Shown one piece after another: positions 5,903 through 15,263 of a stretch of DNA of 44,425 nucleotides. The notes beneath the pieces are model-generated. The model saw only the letters and a program-made list of their open reading frames with translations. It did not search any database and had not been told where the DNA came from. The position numbers and the translations under genes were made by a program. Origin of the DNA: Gammaproteobacteria bacterium (GTDB taxonomy: Bacteria > Pseudomonadota > Gammaproteobacteria > SZUA-152); assembly GCA_032250735.1 (NCBI GenBank), contig JAVVEP010000024.1, positions 1 through 44,425 on the forward strand, in the 5' to 3' direction. The stretch's first letter is position 1. The number at the start of each line of letters is the position of its first letter.

Positions 5903-8071
5903 TTATTTTGAACGGGCAATGCGGACGACGCTATCGATCGCTCGTACACGGCGGATGATGTTGGCGAGGTGTACACGGTCTCTCACCGATATCGTGAACA
6001 GCAATGACGAAAAGCGGCCATCGCGTTCGTCGATGGAGACGTTCTCAATATTGGCTTCCAGATCTGAGATCACCGCCGCCACGGTCGCCAGCACGCCCCG
6101 CTGGTTTTGGGTATCCACGCGGATCTCGACCGGATAGGTGCCCTCGACATTTTCCTCCCATTGCAGATCCACCCAGCGTTCCGGGTTATTCTGAAATTCC
6201 CGGATATTCTTGCAACCTCGCAAGTGGATTACTATCCCGCGCCCCGCACTGACAAAACCCAGAATCGGATCGCCCGGAATGGGGTGACAACATTTGGCAA
6301 AGGTCACGACCGAGCCTTCGGTGCCGCGGATCGCTAAGGGCTTGCTGCCCTGACGAGCGGAATTGGATTTGAGCCAGCCTGGGGCATAACGATTAAACAT
6401 GCCCTTCATGCCCGCGCCTTGTTTCGCCTGACCGCTGATGCCCAGACTGATATCCGCAATCTGCCGCGCCACCAGTGACGCTACGCGATTACCCAAACTG
6501 ATGTCCTGATACAGCGCCTCGCGTGATTTCACATTCAGCTGCTCGAGCAATTGGCCGACCCTCTCGGGCGGCACCTTGTCCCACGACATATCATTTGCTG
6601 CCAGGGCCTTGTCCAGCATGCGCTGACCCAGGCCGATGGCCTCATCCTGATGCAGATGTTTGAGGAAGTGACGTATATTCGCCCGCGCCTTTCCGGTGAC
6701 CACAAAATCCAGCCACACCGGATTGGGTTTGGCGCCCGGCGCGGTGATTACCTCCACCGTTTCACCGTTATGCAGCACATTGCGCAATGGCGCCAGACGC
6801 CGATTGATCATGATCGACACGCAAGAGTTACCGATGTCGGTATGCACCGCATAGGCAAAATCCAGCGCCGTGGCGCCACGCGGCAGGGTCATAATATCGC
6901 CGGCCGGGGTGAACACGTACACCGCATCCGGGAACAGATCGATCTTTACGTTTTCGAGAAACTCTTCGGAATTGCCTGCATTCTGCTGCAACTCCAGCAG
7001 GCCCTTGAGCCATTCCGTGGCATGGCCCGGGGTTGCATCGCCGGTCTTGTACATCCAGTGCGCGGCGATGCCCGCCTCGGCCACCCGCTGCATATCCTGC
7101 GTGCGAATTTGCACCTCGATGGGAATCCCGTAGGGGCTGAACAGAATCGTGTGCAGCGACTGATAGCCATTGGCCTTGGGTATGGCGATGTAATCCTTGA
7201 AGCGGCCCGGCACCGGTTTATAGAGATTGTGCACGATACCCAGGACCCGATAGCAGGTGTCCACCTTATCGACCACCAGCCTGAAGGCGAACACGTCAAA
7301 CACCTCGTTAAAGCTCAGGCCCTTGTTGCGCATCTTTTGATAAATGCTGTAAAGATGTTTTTCCCTTCCCTCGACCTGAAAATCCATGCCCTCGCTGTGC
7401 AGCCGCTCTTCCAGTGAGACGCGAATCTTATCGATGATCTCTTTTCGGTTGCCGCGCGACTGTTTTACCGCCTTTTCCAGAACCTGATAGCGCAGCGGAT
7501 AGATTGCCCTGAAGCATAAATCCTCTAACTCGAGACAGATGTTCTTCATGCCCAGCCGGTTGGCAATGGGCGCAAAGATTTCCAGCGTCTCACGCGCTAT
7601 GCGCCGTTTTTTATCCGGCCGCATCACACCCAGTGTGCGCATGTTGTGGAGTCGGTCCGCCAGCTTGATGAGGATGATACGAATATCCTTCACCATGGCG
7701 AGAATCATCTTGCGGAAATTTTCTGCCTGGGCTTCTGCCTTGCTGCCAAATTCAACCTGGGTGAGTTTGGTGACGCCGTCCACCAGGGTGGCAACCTCTT
7801 CACCGAACTCGCTGGCCAGTTGCTCGCGTGCGGTGGTGGTGTCTTCAATAACGTCATGCAGAAGGGCGGCGATGATGGTGTTGTAGTCCATCCGCATTTC
7901 GGCCAGGATTTTGGCCACTGCCAGGGGGTGATAGATGTAGGGCTCGCCCGTCAGGCGATGCTGGCCTTCGTGCGCCTCAGCGCCGAAAAGATAGGCCCGG
8001 TAGACTTCTTTAACCTGATCCGGTTCAAGATACCCTTCGAGCAGAGTACACAGATCATGGATTAAAAACAC
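5903..8071 (-). CDS. spoT: Bifunctional (p)ppGpp synthetase/hydrolase
   Basis: A 722-aa stringent-response enzyme that makes and degrades (p)ppGpp. Domains in order are: HD hydrolase (about 25-195, with H48 and H72-D73 in LLHDVIEDT), RelA/SpoT synthetase (about 240-350, with RFKDYIAIPKANGYQSLHT), TGS (about 385-445), a helical/zinc-finger-like linker (CCHP), and C-terminal ACT (about 645-720). Hydrolase motifs and a basic RFKD synthetase motif are both present, so it is expected to be bifunctional. Start is GTG 8071 with GAGGG seven bases upstream, aligning with the usual SpoT N-terminus. It lies 122 bases downstream of rpoZ. Confidence 0.97.
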   Translation of the reverse strand: MFLIHDLCTLLEGYLEPDQVKEVYRAYLFGAEAHEGQHRLTGEPYIYHPLAVAKILAEMRMDYNTIIAALLHDVIEDTTTAREQLASEFGEEVATLVDGVTKLTQVEFGSKAEAQAENFRKMILAMVKDIRIILIKLADRLHNMRTLGVMRPDKKRRIARETLEIFAPIANRLGMKNICLELEDLCFRAIYPLRYQVLEKAVKQSRGNRKEIIDKIRVSLEERLHSEGMDFQVEGREKHLYSIYQKMRNKGLSFNEVFDVFAFRLVVDKVDTCYRVLGIVHNLYKPVPGRFKDYIAIPKANGYQSLHTILFSPYGIPIEVQIRTQDMQRVAEAGIAAHWMYKTGDATPGHATEWLKGLLELQQNAGNSEEFLENVKIDLFPDAVYVFTPAGDIMTLPRGATALDFAYAVHTDIGNSCVSIMINRRLAPLRNVLHNGETVEVITAPGAKPNPVWLDFVVTGKARANIRHFLKHLHQDEAIGLGQRMLDKALAANDMSWDKVPPERVGQLLEQLNVKSREALYQDISLGNRVASLVARQIADISLGISGQAKQGAGMKGMFNRYAPGWLKSNSARQGSKPLAIRGTEGSVVTFAKCCHPIPGDPILGFVSAGRGIVIHLRGCKNIREFQNNPERWVDLQWEENVEGTYPVEIRVDTQNQRGVLATVAAVISDLEANIENVSIDERDGRFSSLLFTISVRDRVHLANIIRRVRAIDSVVRIARSK

Positions 8072-8193
8072 CGGGCCCTCACAATTTCACGGTTAGCCTC
8101 ATGCGAAGCGGAGTGATCAAAGATTACATTACGACGTTACGAACCGGGCCTATCACCAATGCCTGCCGCTAACATGAAACGGGGTAGTACGGT

Positions 8194-8472
8194 CTACTCT
8201 TCGTCGGTCAACTCAGGGGTCTCGAACGCCGCCTCAACCTCGGCAACCGCCCGCGCCCGCTTTTCTTCGCTGGCCATGTCTTGCAGGATTTTGCTGGTGA
8301 TCTTGCCTTCACCAATCTCACGCAGAGCAACCACGGTGGGCTTGTCATTTTCCCAGTTGACCAGGGGCTCTTTGCCGGCGGCCAACTGGCGGGCGCGCTT
8401 ACTCGCCAGCAACACCAGCTCGAAACGGCTCTCTACATTTTCCAAACAATCTTCTACGGTAACTCGTGCCAT
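8194..8472 (-). CDS. rpoZ: RNA polymerase omega subunit
   Basis: A 92-aa subunit that helps fold and retain the beta' subunit of RNA polymerase and is part of the ppGpp-binding site. It begins [20 protein letters not shown] and continues [10 protein letters not shown], the conserved core of the family, and ends in an acidic tail. Length matches E. coli (91). It lies between gmk and spoT, the standard gammaproteobacterial order. Confidence 0.97.
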   Translation of the reverse strand: MARVTVEDCLENVESRFELVLLASKRARQLAAGKEPLVNWENDKPTVVALREIGEGKITSKILQDMASEEKRARAVAEVEAAFETPELTDEE

Positions 8473-8663
8473 GACGCCAAACTCCCAGTGATTTCACTAC
8501 AATGCTGTCTACTAGTATGAGGCTGTGGCCCGACCGATACGGATGACCACAGGGGCCAAAAAGTCTACAGAATCATGCCCGAAAAGGCCAGAAAAAACGC
8601 CGGTAAGCCCTTAAAAATCTTAAAAAATCCTGCCGCGGTAGATCGGCGATTTTGCTGCGCACC

Positions 8664-9344
<681 letters not shown>

Positions 9345-9405
9345 TTATTGCACTCCTAAATACCGTTAAATGTCGTTAAGTGTGCCGAACCAGCCCAGGC
9401 TGCGC

Positions 9406-10272
9406 TCACTCAATATTCTGGATCTGTTCGCGCATCTGCTCAATCAGTACCTTTAGCTCCACCGACACCCGGGTGGTATCGGTGTGTACCGATTTCGAAC
9501 CCAGGGTATTGGCCTCACGATTGAGCTCCTGCATCAGAAAATCCAGCCGTCGACCCACGGGCTCGTCCTGCGTCATTACCCGCCGGACCTCCTCCACATG
9601 GGCCTTGAGGCGCTCAATCTCCTCGTCCACATCCGATTTGTTGGCCAGCAGGACGATCTCCTGCTCTAGCCGCGCCGGGTCCAGCTCGCCGGCGATCTCC
9701 GCCAGCCGCCGTTCCAACCGGGCGCGCGCGGCCTGCTGGATCTCCGGCAGGCGCGATTCGACCACTTTTACCTGCTCGTCGATGGCGTCACAGCGCGCCG
9801 CGATCACCGCCTGGAGCTTTTCCCCCTCCCGCGCCCGGGTGTCGAGCAGCTCGGTCAACGCCAGATCCAGCAGGGCCAGGGCATCCGCCGCCAGCCGCTC
9901 GGGGCCCTTTTCCGGGGCCTTGAGCACGCCCGGCCAGCGCAGGACTTCCAGGGCGCTGATCGGGGCCGCATTGTATAAAATTTGATCAATTTCACGGGTG
10001 GCGTGGGCGACCCGTTCCACCAGCGCCCGATCCAGCTCCAGCGGCTGCTGATCCGCCACCGCCGTCTGATAGCGTAGGGTCGCATCGATCTTGCCGCGGT
10101 TTATCCGTTTGGCGATCTGCTCGCGAATCGTCGGCTCCAGAAACCGGCACTCCTCCGGTAACCGCAGGCTGACTTCAGAAAATCGGTGATTGACCGATCT
10201 TAATTCCCATGCAAGTTGCCCATTTTCGGTGTCACCCTCCTGGCGGGAAAAGGCTGTCATGCTGCGTATCAT
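9406..10272 (-). CDS. yicC: YicC-family endoribonuclease
   Basis: A 288-aa protein of the YicC/YloC family, reported to act as an endoribonuclease in E. coli. It begins MIRSMTAFSRQE, contains SVNHRF (residues 27-32), and ends with the conserved DUF1732 segment LNREANTLGSKS. The start at 10272 has GGAG eight bases upstream and gives the family length (287 in E. coli); a nine-residue upstream extension is possible but less likely. It precedes gmk by 112 bases in the same direction, a common neighbour pair. Confidence 0.94.
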   Translation of the reverse strand: MIRSMTAFSRQEGDTENGQLAWELRSVNHRFSEVSLRLPEECRFLEPTIREQIAKRINRGKIDATLRYQTAVADQQPLELDRALVERVAHATREIDQILYNAAPISALEVLRWPGVLKAPEKGPERLAADALALLDLALTELLDTRAREGEKLQAVIAARCDAIDEQVKVVESRLPEIQQAARARLERRLAEIAGELDPARLEQEIVLLANKSDVDEEIERLKAHVEEVRRVMTQDEPVGRRLDFLMQELNREANTLGSKSVHTDTTRVSVELKVLIEQMREQIQNIE

Positions 10273-10384
10273 CGTTAGTGCTCCAAAAAAGTGCTCCAAA
10301 AATTACACCAACCCGTCAAAGGATGGTGCAGTTTAACCGCAACTAAATGTAGGTTCCATTTACAAAAGCCCGGCTCTCCTATTT

Positions 10385-11314
10385 ATGACTCAATCCGACA
10401 TTGTCCTCCCCGCCGGCACTGAACTGGAACACTACCGGATCGACCAGACCCTGAATGCGGGCGGGTTTGGCATTGTCTACCTCGCCACCGATCTGCACGC
10501 CGAGCTGCGGGTGGTGATCAAGGAATACATGCCCAACAAGCTGGCCCAGCGACTGCCCGATGGTTTCGTCATGCCGCAGGGCGGTCAGCAGCAGGAACAC
10601 CACAATGAGGGCATGCGCCTGTTTCTGCAAGAAGCCGCGGCGCTGATCAAGCTCAAACATCCCAATATTGTGCGGGTGCTGAATTTCTTCCGCGCCAATG
10701 GCACCGTTTATATGGTGATGGAATATCGCCCAGGCAAGAACCTGCAGGGTTACATCAAGAGCCGCGACGGTAATCTCAGCGAGACCTTTTTAAAAACGAT
10801 CTTTCCGCCCCTGCTTGACGGTCTGCGGCTGGTGCATGAGACGGGTTTTCTGCATCTGGACATCAAACCCGGCAATATCCATCTCTGTCCCGGCGGCATT
10901 CCGCTGCTGCTCGATTTTGGCGCGGTGCATCCGCGCAACACCAGCCGTAAATTACAAGTCAGCCAGGTGGTCACCGCCGGATTTTCGCCGATGGAGCAAT
11001 ACAATCTTGGCGGCTACATCGGCCCCTGGACCGACATCTACGCGATTGGCGCCACCATGCGGGCCTGCATCGAGGGCTGCGCACCCCCGTCCGCCAAGAC
11101 CCGCAATGAAAAGGACAAATTACGCTCCGCCAAGTCCGCCTTTAAACGGCGCTATTCGGCCTCCTTGCTGGAGGCGCTGGATTGGGCGATGGAGATGGAT
11201 CCCCTGTTGCGGCCACAAACGGTCGATGAATTTCTGGCCGTCCTGCAGCGGGAAGATGCCGCCGAAGACAACCTGCTGGACAAGATCGTGCATACCCTGA
11301 CCCGGCCCCTATAA
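10385..11314 (+). CDS. Hanks-type serine/threonine protein kinase (HLD catalytic loop)
   Basis: A 309-aa cytoplasmic kinase with no transmembrane segment or sensor extension; the catalytic domain fills the protein. Visible motifs are the glycine loop NAGGFGIVY (24-32), K46, the presumed alpha-C glutamate E83, catalytic loop HLDIKPGN (157-164) with D159 and N164, DFG (177-179) and GFSPMEQY (199-206). The usual HRD arginine is replaced by leucine, so this is a non-RD kinase and may not depend on activation-loop phosphorylation. The gene ends one base before the PP2C phosphatase gene, so the two form an opposing pair. Targets are unknown. Confidence 0.93.
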   Translation: MTQSDIVLPAGTELEHYRIDQTLNAGGFGIVYLATDLHAELRVVIKEYMPNKLAQRLPDGFVMPQGGQQQEHHNEGMRLFLQEAAALIKLKHPNIVRVLNFFRANGTVYMVMEYRPGKNLQGYIKSRDGNLSETFLKTIFPPLLDGLRLVHETGFLHLDIKPGNIHLCPGGIPLLLDFGAVHPRNTSRKLQVSQVVTAGFSPMEQYNLGGYIGPWTDIYAIGATMRACIEGCAPPSAKTRNEKDKLRSAKSAFKRRYSASLLEALDWAMEMDPLLRPQTVDEFLAVLQREDAAEDNLLDKIVHTLTRPL

Positions 11315-11315
11315 C

Positions 11316-12158
11316 ATGAAGTATCAACTCAGCAAGACCACTCGCCTCGGTAATCGTGTTGTCAACGAAGACCGTATCGGTGTTGTCGAACACGACAATG
11401 CCGTGTTGCTGGTGCTTGCGGATGGCATGGGCGGCTATCGCGGCGGCCAGATTGCCTCCAGGTCGCTGGTCAATCGTATGTTGCGCCAATTTCAGCGTTC
11501 TACCTTACCGGTGGATGATCCTGGCGCCTATCTCAAGGAACTTATCGCGGATGCTCACCTCGCTGTGCTGCGTGCAGGCAATGAGCAGTACCCGCCCATC
11601 GAACCTCGTACTACCTGTGTTGTGTGTCTCATCCAGAATGGCTGCGCCTGGTGGGCGCATGTCGGCGACAGTCGCCTGTATCTGTTTCGCGGCGGCAAAC
11701 CGTGCATGCGCACCACCGATCATTCCCGGATCGAGGAGATGCGTCGCAAGGGTAAACTCAGCGTCGAGGAACTGGACAATCATCCCCAGCGCCATCTGGT
11801 CACTCGCTGTGTGGGCTATCAGAAACACCCCCCGATTCCCACCGTCAGCGAAAAGATTCCGCTGGAAAAATACGACATGATCCTGTTGTGCAGTGATGGT
11901 CTGTGGGGGCCATTAACCGAGGACAGTCTCGCCGATACCCTGAGCCAGAACACCCTGGATCAGGCAGTAGAGCGCATTGCCTACCAGGCCGAATTTCGCA
12001 GCTACCCGGCGGCTGACAACATCAGCCTCATCACCTTCCGCTGGATTTCCGATGAGATTACGCCGCCGCAAAAACCAGAAAAGGTCGACACTGAACCCGA
12101 TGAATTAATGCAGACGCTGGATGCGCTGGATCACGCCCTGGGCAAACAAGATTCCTGA
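11316..12158 (+). CDS. PP2C-family serine/threonine phosphatase
   Basis: A 280-aa metal-dependent phosphatase. Metal-binding motifs are complete: NEDR (D19), LADGMGG (D36), HVGDSR (D118), CSDGLWG (D194) and AADNISL (D234). A C-terminal tail of about 35 residues (from 246) is charged and probably flexible. It lies one base after the kinase stop, so translation is likely coupled, and it presumably reverses phosphorylation by that kinase. Convergent with radC, whose stop is 18 bases away. Confidence 0.94.
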   Translation: MKYQLSKTTRLGNRVVNEDRIGVVEHDNAVLLVLADGMGGYRGGQIASRSLVNRMLRQFQRSTLPVDDPGAYLKELIADAHLAVLRAGNEQYPPIEPRTTCVVCLIQNGCAWWAHVGDSRLYLFRGGKPCMRTTDHSRIEEMRRKGKLSVEELDNHPQRHLVTRCVGYQKHPPIPTVSEKIPLEKYDMILLCSDGLWGPLTEDSLADTLSQNTLDQAVERIAYQAEFRSYPAADNISLITFRWISDEITPPQKPEKVDTEPDELMQTLDALDHALGKQDS

Positions 12159-12175
12159 ACCCGTTGCGTCCCGCA

Positions 12176-12850
12176 TCAGATCAGACCCCGCTCGGCAAAC
12201 GACACCGTCGCCCCATCCCCCACCACTACATGATCCAGCACCCGCACATCCACCAGTGCCAGGGCGGCGGTTAGCTGCCGGGTAATCTCCCGGTCGGCGG
12301 CGCTGGGCTCCGCCACCCCGGAGGGATGGTTGTGGGCAAAGATCACCGCCGCGGCATTGTGCCCCAGGGCCTTTTTCACCACCTCCCGTGGATGCACACT
12401 GGCGCCATTGATGGTGCCCCGAAACAGCTCTTCAAACTGGATCACCCGATGCCGGTTGTCGAGATACAGACAGGAAAACACCTCAAAGGAATAGTCCCGC
12501 AGGCGCGCCATCAGATAGTCCCGGGTCTGTGCCGGATTTTCCAGGGCGCTGCCCCGCTGCAGGATTTCTGAAAAGTGCCGGCGCGCCATTTCCACGGTCG
12601 CCTGTAGCTGGGCGTACTTCGCCTGGCCCAGCCCCTCACCCTCGCAAAACTGTTTCAGGTCGGCATTCAGCAGTGCCCGCAGACTGCCAAACCGGGTCAG
12701 CAGATCACGCGCCAGATCGACCGCGGTTTTTCCCGGCACCCCGGTGCGCAGGAATATCGCCAGTAACTCCGCGTCCGACAGCGACGCCGCGCCGCGCTGC
12801 AACAGCTTCTCCCGTGGACGTTCCTGCAGGGGCCAGTCGGTAATCGGCAT
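12176..12850 (-). CDS. radC: RadC family protein (JAB/MPN domain)
   Basis: A 224-aa protein with an N-terminal helix-hairpin-helix region (about 20-80) and a C-terminal JAMM metalloprotease-like domain. The metal motif HNHPSG is at 173-178 with D186 (SAADREIT) completing the set. Despite its name, the role of RadC in repair is not established. ATG 12850 follows AAGGAG. It diverges from coaBC across a 151-bp gap that holds a long inverted repeat. Confidence 0.94.
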   Translation of the reverse strand: MPITDWPLQERPREKLLQRGAASLSDAELLAIFLRTGVPGKTAVDLARDLLTRFGSLRALLNADLKQFCEGEGLGQAKYAQLQATVEMARRHFSEILQRGSALENPAQTRDYLMARLRDYSFEVFSCLYLDNRHRVIQFEELFRGTINGASVHPREVVKKALGHNAAAVIFAHNHPSGVAEPSAADREITRQLTAALALVDVRVLDHVVVGDGATVSFAERGLI

Positions 12851-12888
12851 TACACGCTCCTTGTGCTTTTATCTTTATACCTGAATCC

Positions 12889-12917
12889 CTGAATCCGTGG
12901 CTTAACCGCGGATTCAG
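12889..12917. promoter_or_regulatory. Inverted repeat in the radC/coaBC divergent promoter region
   Basis: Arms CTGAATCCGTGG (12889-12900) and CCGCGGATTCAG (12906-12917) pair over 12 positions with one G-T wobble around a five-base loop. The left arm is preceded by a second CTGAATCC (12881-12888). The right arm overlaps a possible -35 (TTCAGA, 12913-12918) placed 17 bases before TATAAA (12936-12941), so it may be an operator for coaBC. Confidence 0.45.
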
Positions 12918-13001
12918 ATATTATCCGCCAATTCGTATAAAATAGGCCCCTCTAAAATATCAGGGTCTCCCTGCCAGTCCAGGCACTATGCACACACTCC
13001 G

Positions 13002-14219
13002 ATGAACAGCCTCAGCAACAAGCACATCCTACTCGGCGTTAGCGGCTCCATCGCCGCCTACAAGGCCGCCGAGCTGGTGCGCCAACTCAGGGCGGCGCAG
13101 GCCGAGGTGCGCGTGGTGCTCACCGAGGGCGGCGCCGAATTCGTTACCCCGCTGACCTTTCAGGCCCTGTCGGGCAACCCGGTACACACGGCCCTGCTCG
13201 ACACCGGGGCCGAGGCCGCCATGGGCCATATCGAACTGGCGCGCTGGGCCGACGCGGTGGTCATCGCCCCGGCCAGCGCCAATTTCATCGCCCGCCTGGC
13301 CCAGGGTCGCGCCGACGATCTGCTCAGCGCCCTCTGTCTGGCCACGGCGGCACCCATCGCCATCGCCCCCGCCATGAATCAGCAGATGTGGGCCAATCCC
13401 GCTACCCAGCAAAACCTGCGCCAGCTCGGCGAGCGGGGCATACACCAGTTCGGTCCCGACAGCGGCGATCAGGCCTGTGGCGAGGTCGGCCCCGGCCGCA
13501 TGCTGGAGGCGGAACCCCTGGCCAACCTAACCGCGGGTTTGTTTGAGAGCGGGTCGCTTGCCGGTCGCACCGTGCTCATCACCGCCGGCCCTACCCAGGA
13601 GGCCATCGATCCTGTGCGTTATCTCAGCAATCGCAGCTCCGGCAAGATGGGCTACGCCATCGCCCAGGCCGCTGCCGAGGCCGGCGCCACGGTGACCCTG
13701 ATCAGCGGACCCAGCGCGCTGGCCACACCGCCGCGGGTCAGGCGTATCGACGTGCGTAGCGCGCAGCAAATGTTTGATGCCGTCATGCAGCAAGCTAAAC
13801 ACAGCGACATCTTCATCAGCGCCGCCGCAGTGGCCGACTATCGACCCGTGCAGGTCGTTGGCCACAAAATCAAAAAAGACGCGGACAGTATCAACCTGCA
13901 ACTGCAACGCAATCCCGACATCCTCGCCGAGGTCGCCGCACTAAAACACGGCCCCTATACCGTCGGCTTCGCTGCCGAGACAGAGAACCTCGAACAACAC
14001 GCACGGGAAAAACTACAAAGAAAAAATCTCGACATGATTGCCGCCAATCTGGTGGCTGAGAATATGGGCTTTGAAAGCGACGACAACGCCCTGCTGATCA
14101 TCACGGCGGATAGCCTGCAGCAGCTTGCCACGGCATCCAAGACCAGCCTGGCCCGGCAGTTGATCGACGCCATCGCCCGCAACCTAACACCCGCACCTAC
14201 AGCCCATAACCTAAAATAG
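13002..14219 (+). CDS. coaBC: Phosphopantothenoylcysteine decarboxylase/synthetase
   Basis: A 405-aa bifunctional coenzyme A biosynthesis enzyme. The N-terminal CoaC flavoprotein half (about 1-185) contains VSGSIAAYK, the catalytic histidine H76 (MGHIELA), PAMN (N126) and the substrate flap cysteine C159 (QACGEVGPGRM). The C-terminal CoaB half (about 187-395) contains ITAGPTQEAIDPVRYLSNRS and a lysine-rich KIKKD segment. CoaB ligates cysteine to phosphopantothenate using CTP and CoaC decarboxylates the product. Length matches E. coli Dfp (406). It stands alone on the plus strand. Confidence 0.97.
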   Translation: MNSLSNKHILLGVSGSIAAYKAAELVRQLRAAQAEVRVVLTEGGAEFVTPLTFQALSGNPVHTALLDTGAEAAMGHIELARWADAVVIAPASANFIARLAQGRADDLLSALCLATAAPIAIAPAMNQQMWANPATQQNLRQLGERGIHQFGPDSGDQACGEVGPGRMLEAEPLANLTAGLFESGSLAGRTVLITAGPTQEAIDPVRYLSNRSSGKMGYAIAQAAAEAGATVTLISGPSALATPPRVRRIDVRSAQQMFDAVMQQAKHSDIFISAAAVADYRPVQVVGHKIKKDADSINLQLQRNPDILAEVAALKHGPYTVGFAAETENLEQHAREKLQRKNLDMIAANLVAENMGFESDDNALLIITADSLQQLATASKTSLARQLIDAIARNLTPAPTAHNLK

Positions 14220-14243
14220 GCGAATGTCTGGACCGTGTCATGG

Positions 14244-14262
14244 TGCCCCGTTAGCCGGGGCA
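14244..14262. terminator. Short GC-rich hairpin between convergent genes
   Basis: TGCCCCG (14244-14250) pairs with CGGGGCA (14256-14262) around TTAGC. It lies between the converging ends of coaBC and the epimerase-like gene. There is no T-run on either side, so it is at best a weak terminator. Confidence 0.35.
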
Positions 14263-14312
14263 TAGCGCTTATCCAGCGCCGCGTGATTAGCTGTGGATAA
14301 CGTAGCGTGTGC

Positions 14313-15206
14313 TTAAGTGTGCACCACTACATCAGAACATTCAGCCAGGCCCGCTGTCAGGTTCGGATAGCGCAACTCCACTCCCAACTCAGCCAGCAAC
14401 TTATGGTTATCCAGCCGGCGTGATTCCTGCAGATAGGACAACATCCCCGCACTCATCACCTTTTCCGCCTCGGCCAAACTTACCTCCGGCGGCAGCGGCA
14501 GACCATGGGCCCGGGCGATCGCCTTGAAATAGGCCGACATGGTGCCGGGTTGACCATCGGCGACGTTGTATACCTCACCCGCAGTACCGCGCTCGGCGGC
14601 CGCCACGCAGATCCGGGCCAGGTCATCCTGATGGATGCGATTGGTATAGGGAGACTCCGCCTCGTTCAGAATAGGCAGGCCCTGTCTGATACGCTCGATG
14701 GGCAGGCGGCCGGGGCCGTAGATGCCGCCGACCCGCAGGATGACCACCGGCACCCCGGTCTGTTGTGACCATTCACCCGCAAGCTGTTCCGCATCCAGCC
14801 GGCGCCGGCCCCGTGCGGTTTGCGGGTTGACCGGATGCGACTCGTTGATCCAATCACCCTGGCAGTCGCCATATACGGCGGTGGTACTGAGCAGCACCAG
14901 TTTTTCCGGCAGGGCATTCGCTGCAATACCCGCCAGAAACTGGCGCAACAGCGGATCGGTATCCCCCTCATTCGGCGGTGGGGCCAGATAAAACACCGTG
15001 GCCTCCGCCGTGGGTAACGCCGGTTGTGTAGCCAGACCGGACCGTTGGCCGAGATCGGCCTGTAGCGGTGTGATCCCCGCCTGCTGCAATCGGTGCACGC
15101 TCTCCGCGCTGCGCACCAGTCCCACCACCGATACGTTTTTCTGCCGGTATAATCCGGCGATACGCTCGCCGATATCGCCACAGCCCACAATAAGCACAGT
15201 TTTCAT
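14313..15206 (-). CDS. NAD(P)-binding epimerase/dehydratase-like protein (YeeZ-like)
   Basis: A 297-aa Rossmann-fold protein of the extended short-chain dehydrogenase type. The nucleotide motif GCGDIGERI is at residues 8-16, and the central STTAVYGD and VGGIYGPGR segments are typical of sugar-epimerase-like proteins. The usual YxxxK pair is not obvious, so catalysis is uncertain; E. coli YeeZ is similar and uncharacterised. It overlaps nothing and is divergent from the reductase gene at 15264 across 57 bases. Confidence 0.83.
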   Translation of the reverse strand: MKTVLIVGCGDIGERIAGLYRQKNVSVVGLVRSAESVHRLQQAGITPLQADLGQRSGLATQPALPTAEATVFYLAPPPNEGDTDPLLRQFLAGIAANALPEKLVLLSTTAVYGDCQGDWINESHPVNPQTARGRRRLDAEQLAGEWSQQTGVPVVILRVGGIYGPGRLPIERIRQGLPILNEAESPYTNRIHQDDLARICVAAAERGTAGEVYNVADGQPGTMSAYFKAIARAHGLPLPPEVSLAEAEKVMSAGMLSYLQESRRLDNHKLLAELGVELRYPNLTAGLAECSDVVVHT

Positions 15207-15263
15207 AGGTGGTTTACGCCCCGTGTTTCACGCATAATCGCTGACCTTTTATACAATTCCGGG

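Noticed and set aside
8473-8663. Gap between gmk and rpoZ searched for an RNA or small gene
   Set aside because: Only A-rich spacer; no hairpin with a T-run and no start with a ribosome site.
10853-10876. HLD in the kinase considered as evidence for a pseudokinase
   Set aside because: The catalytic aspartate, asparagine, lysine and DFG are all present, so activity is expected.
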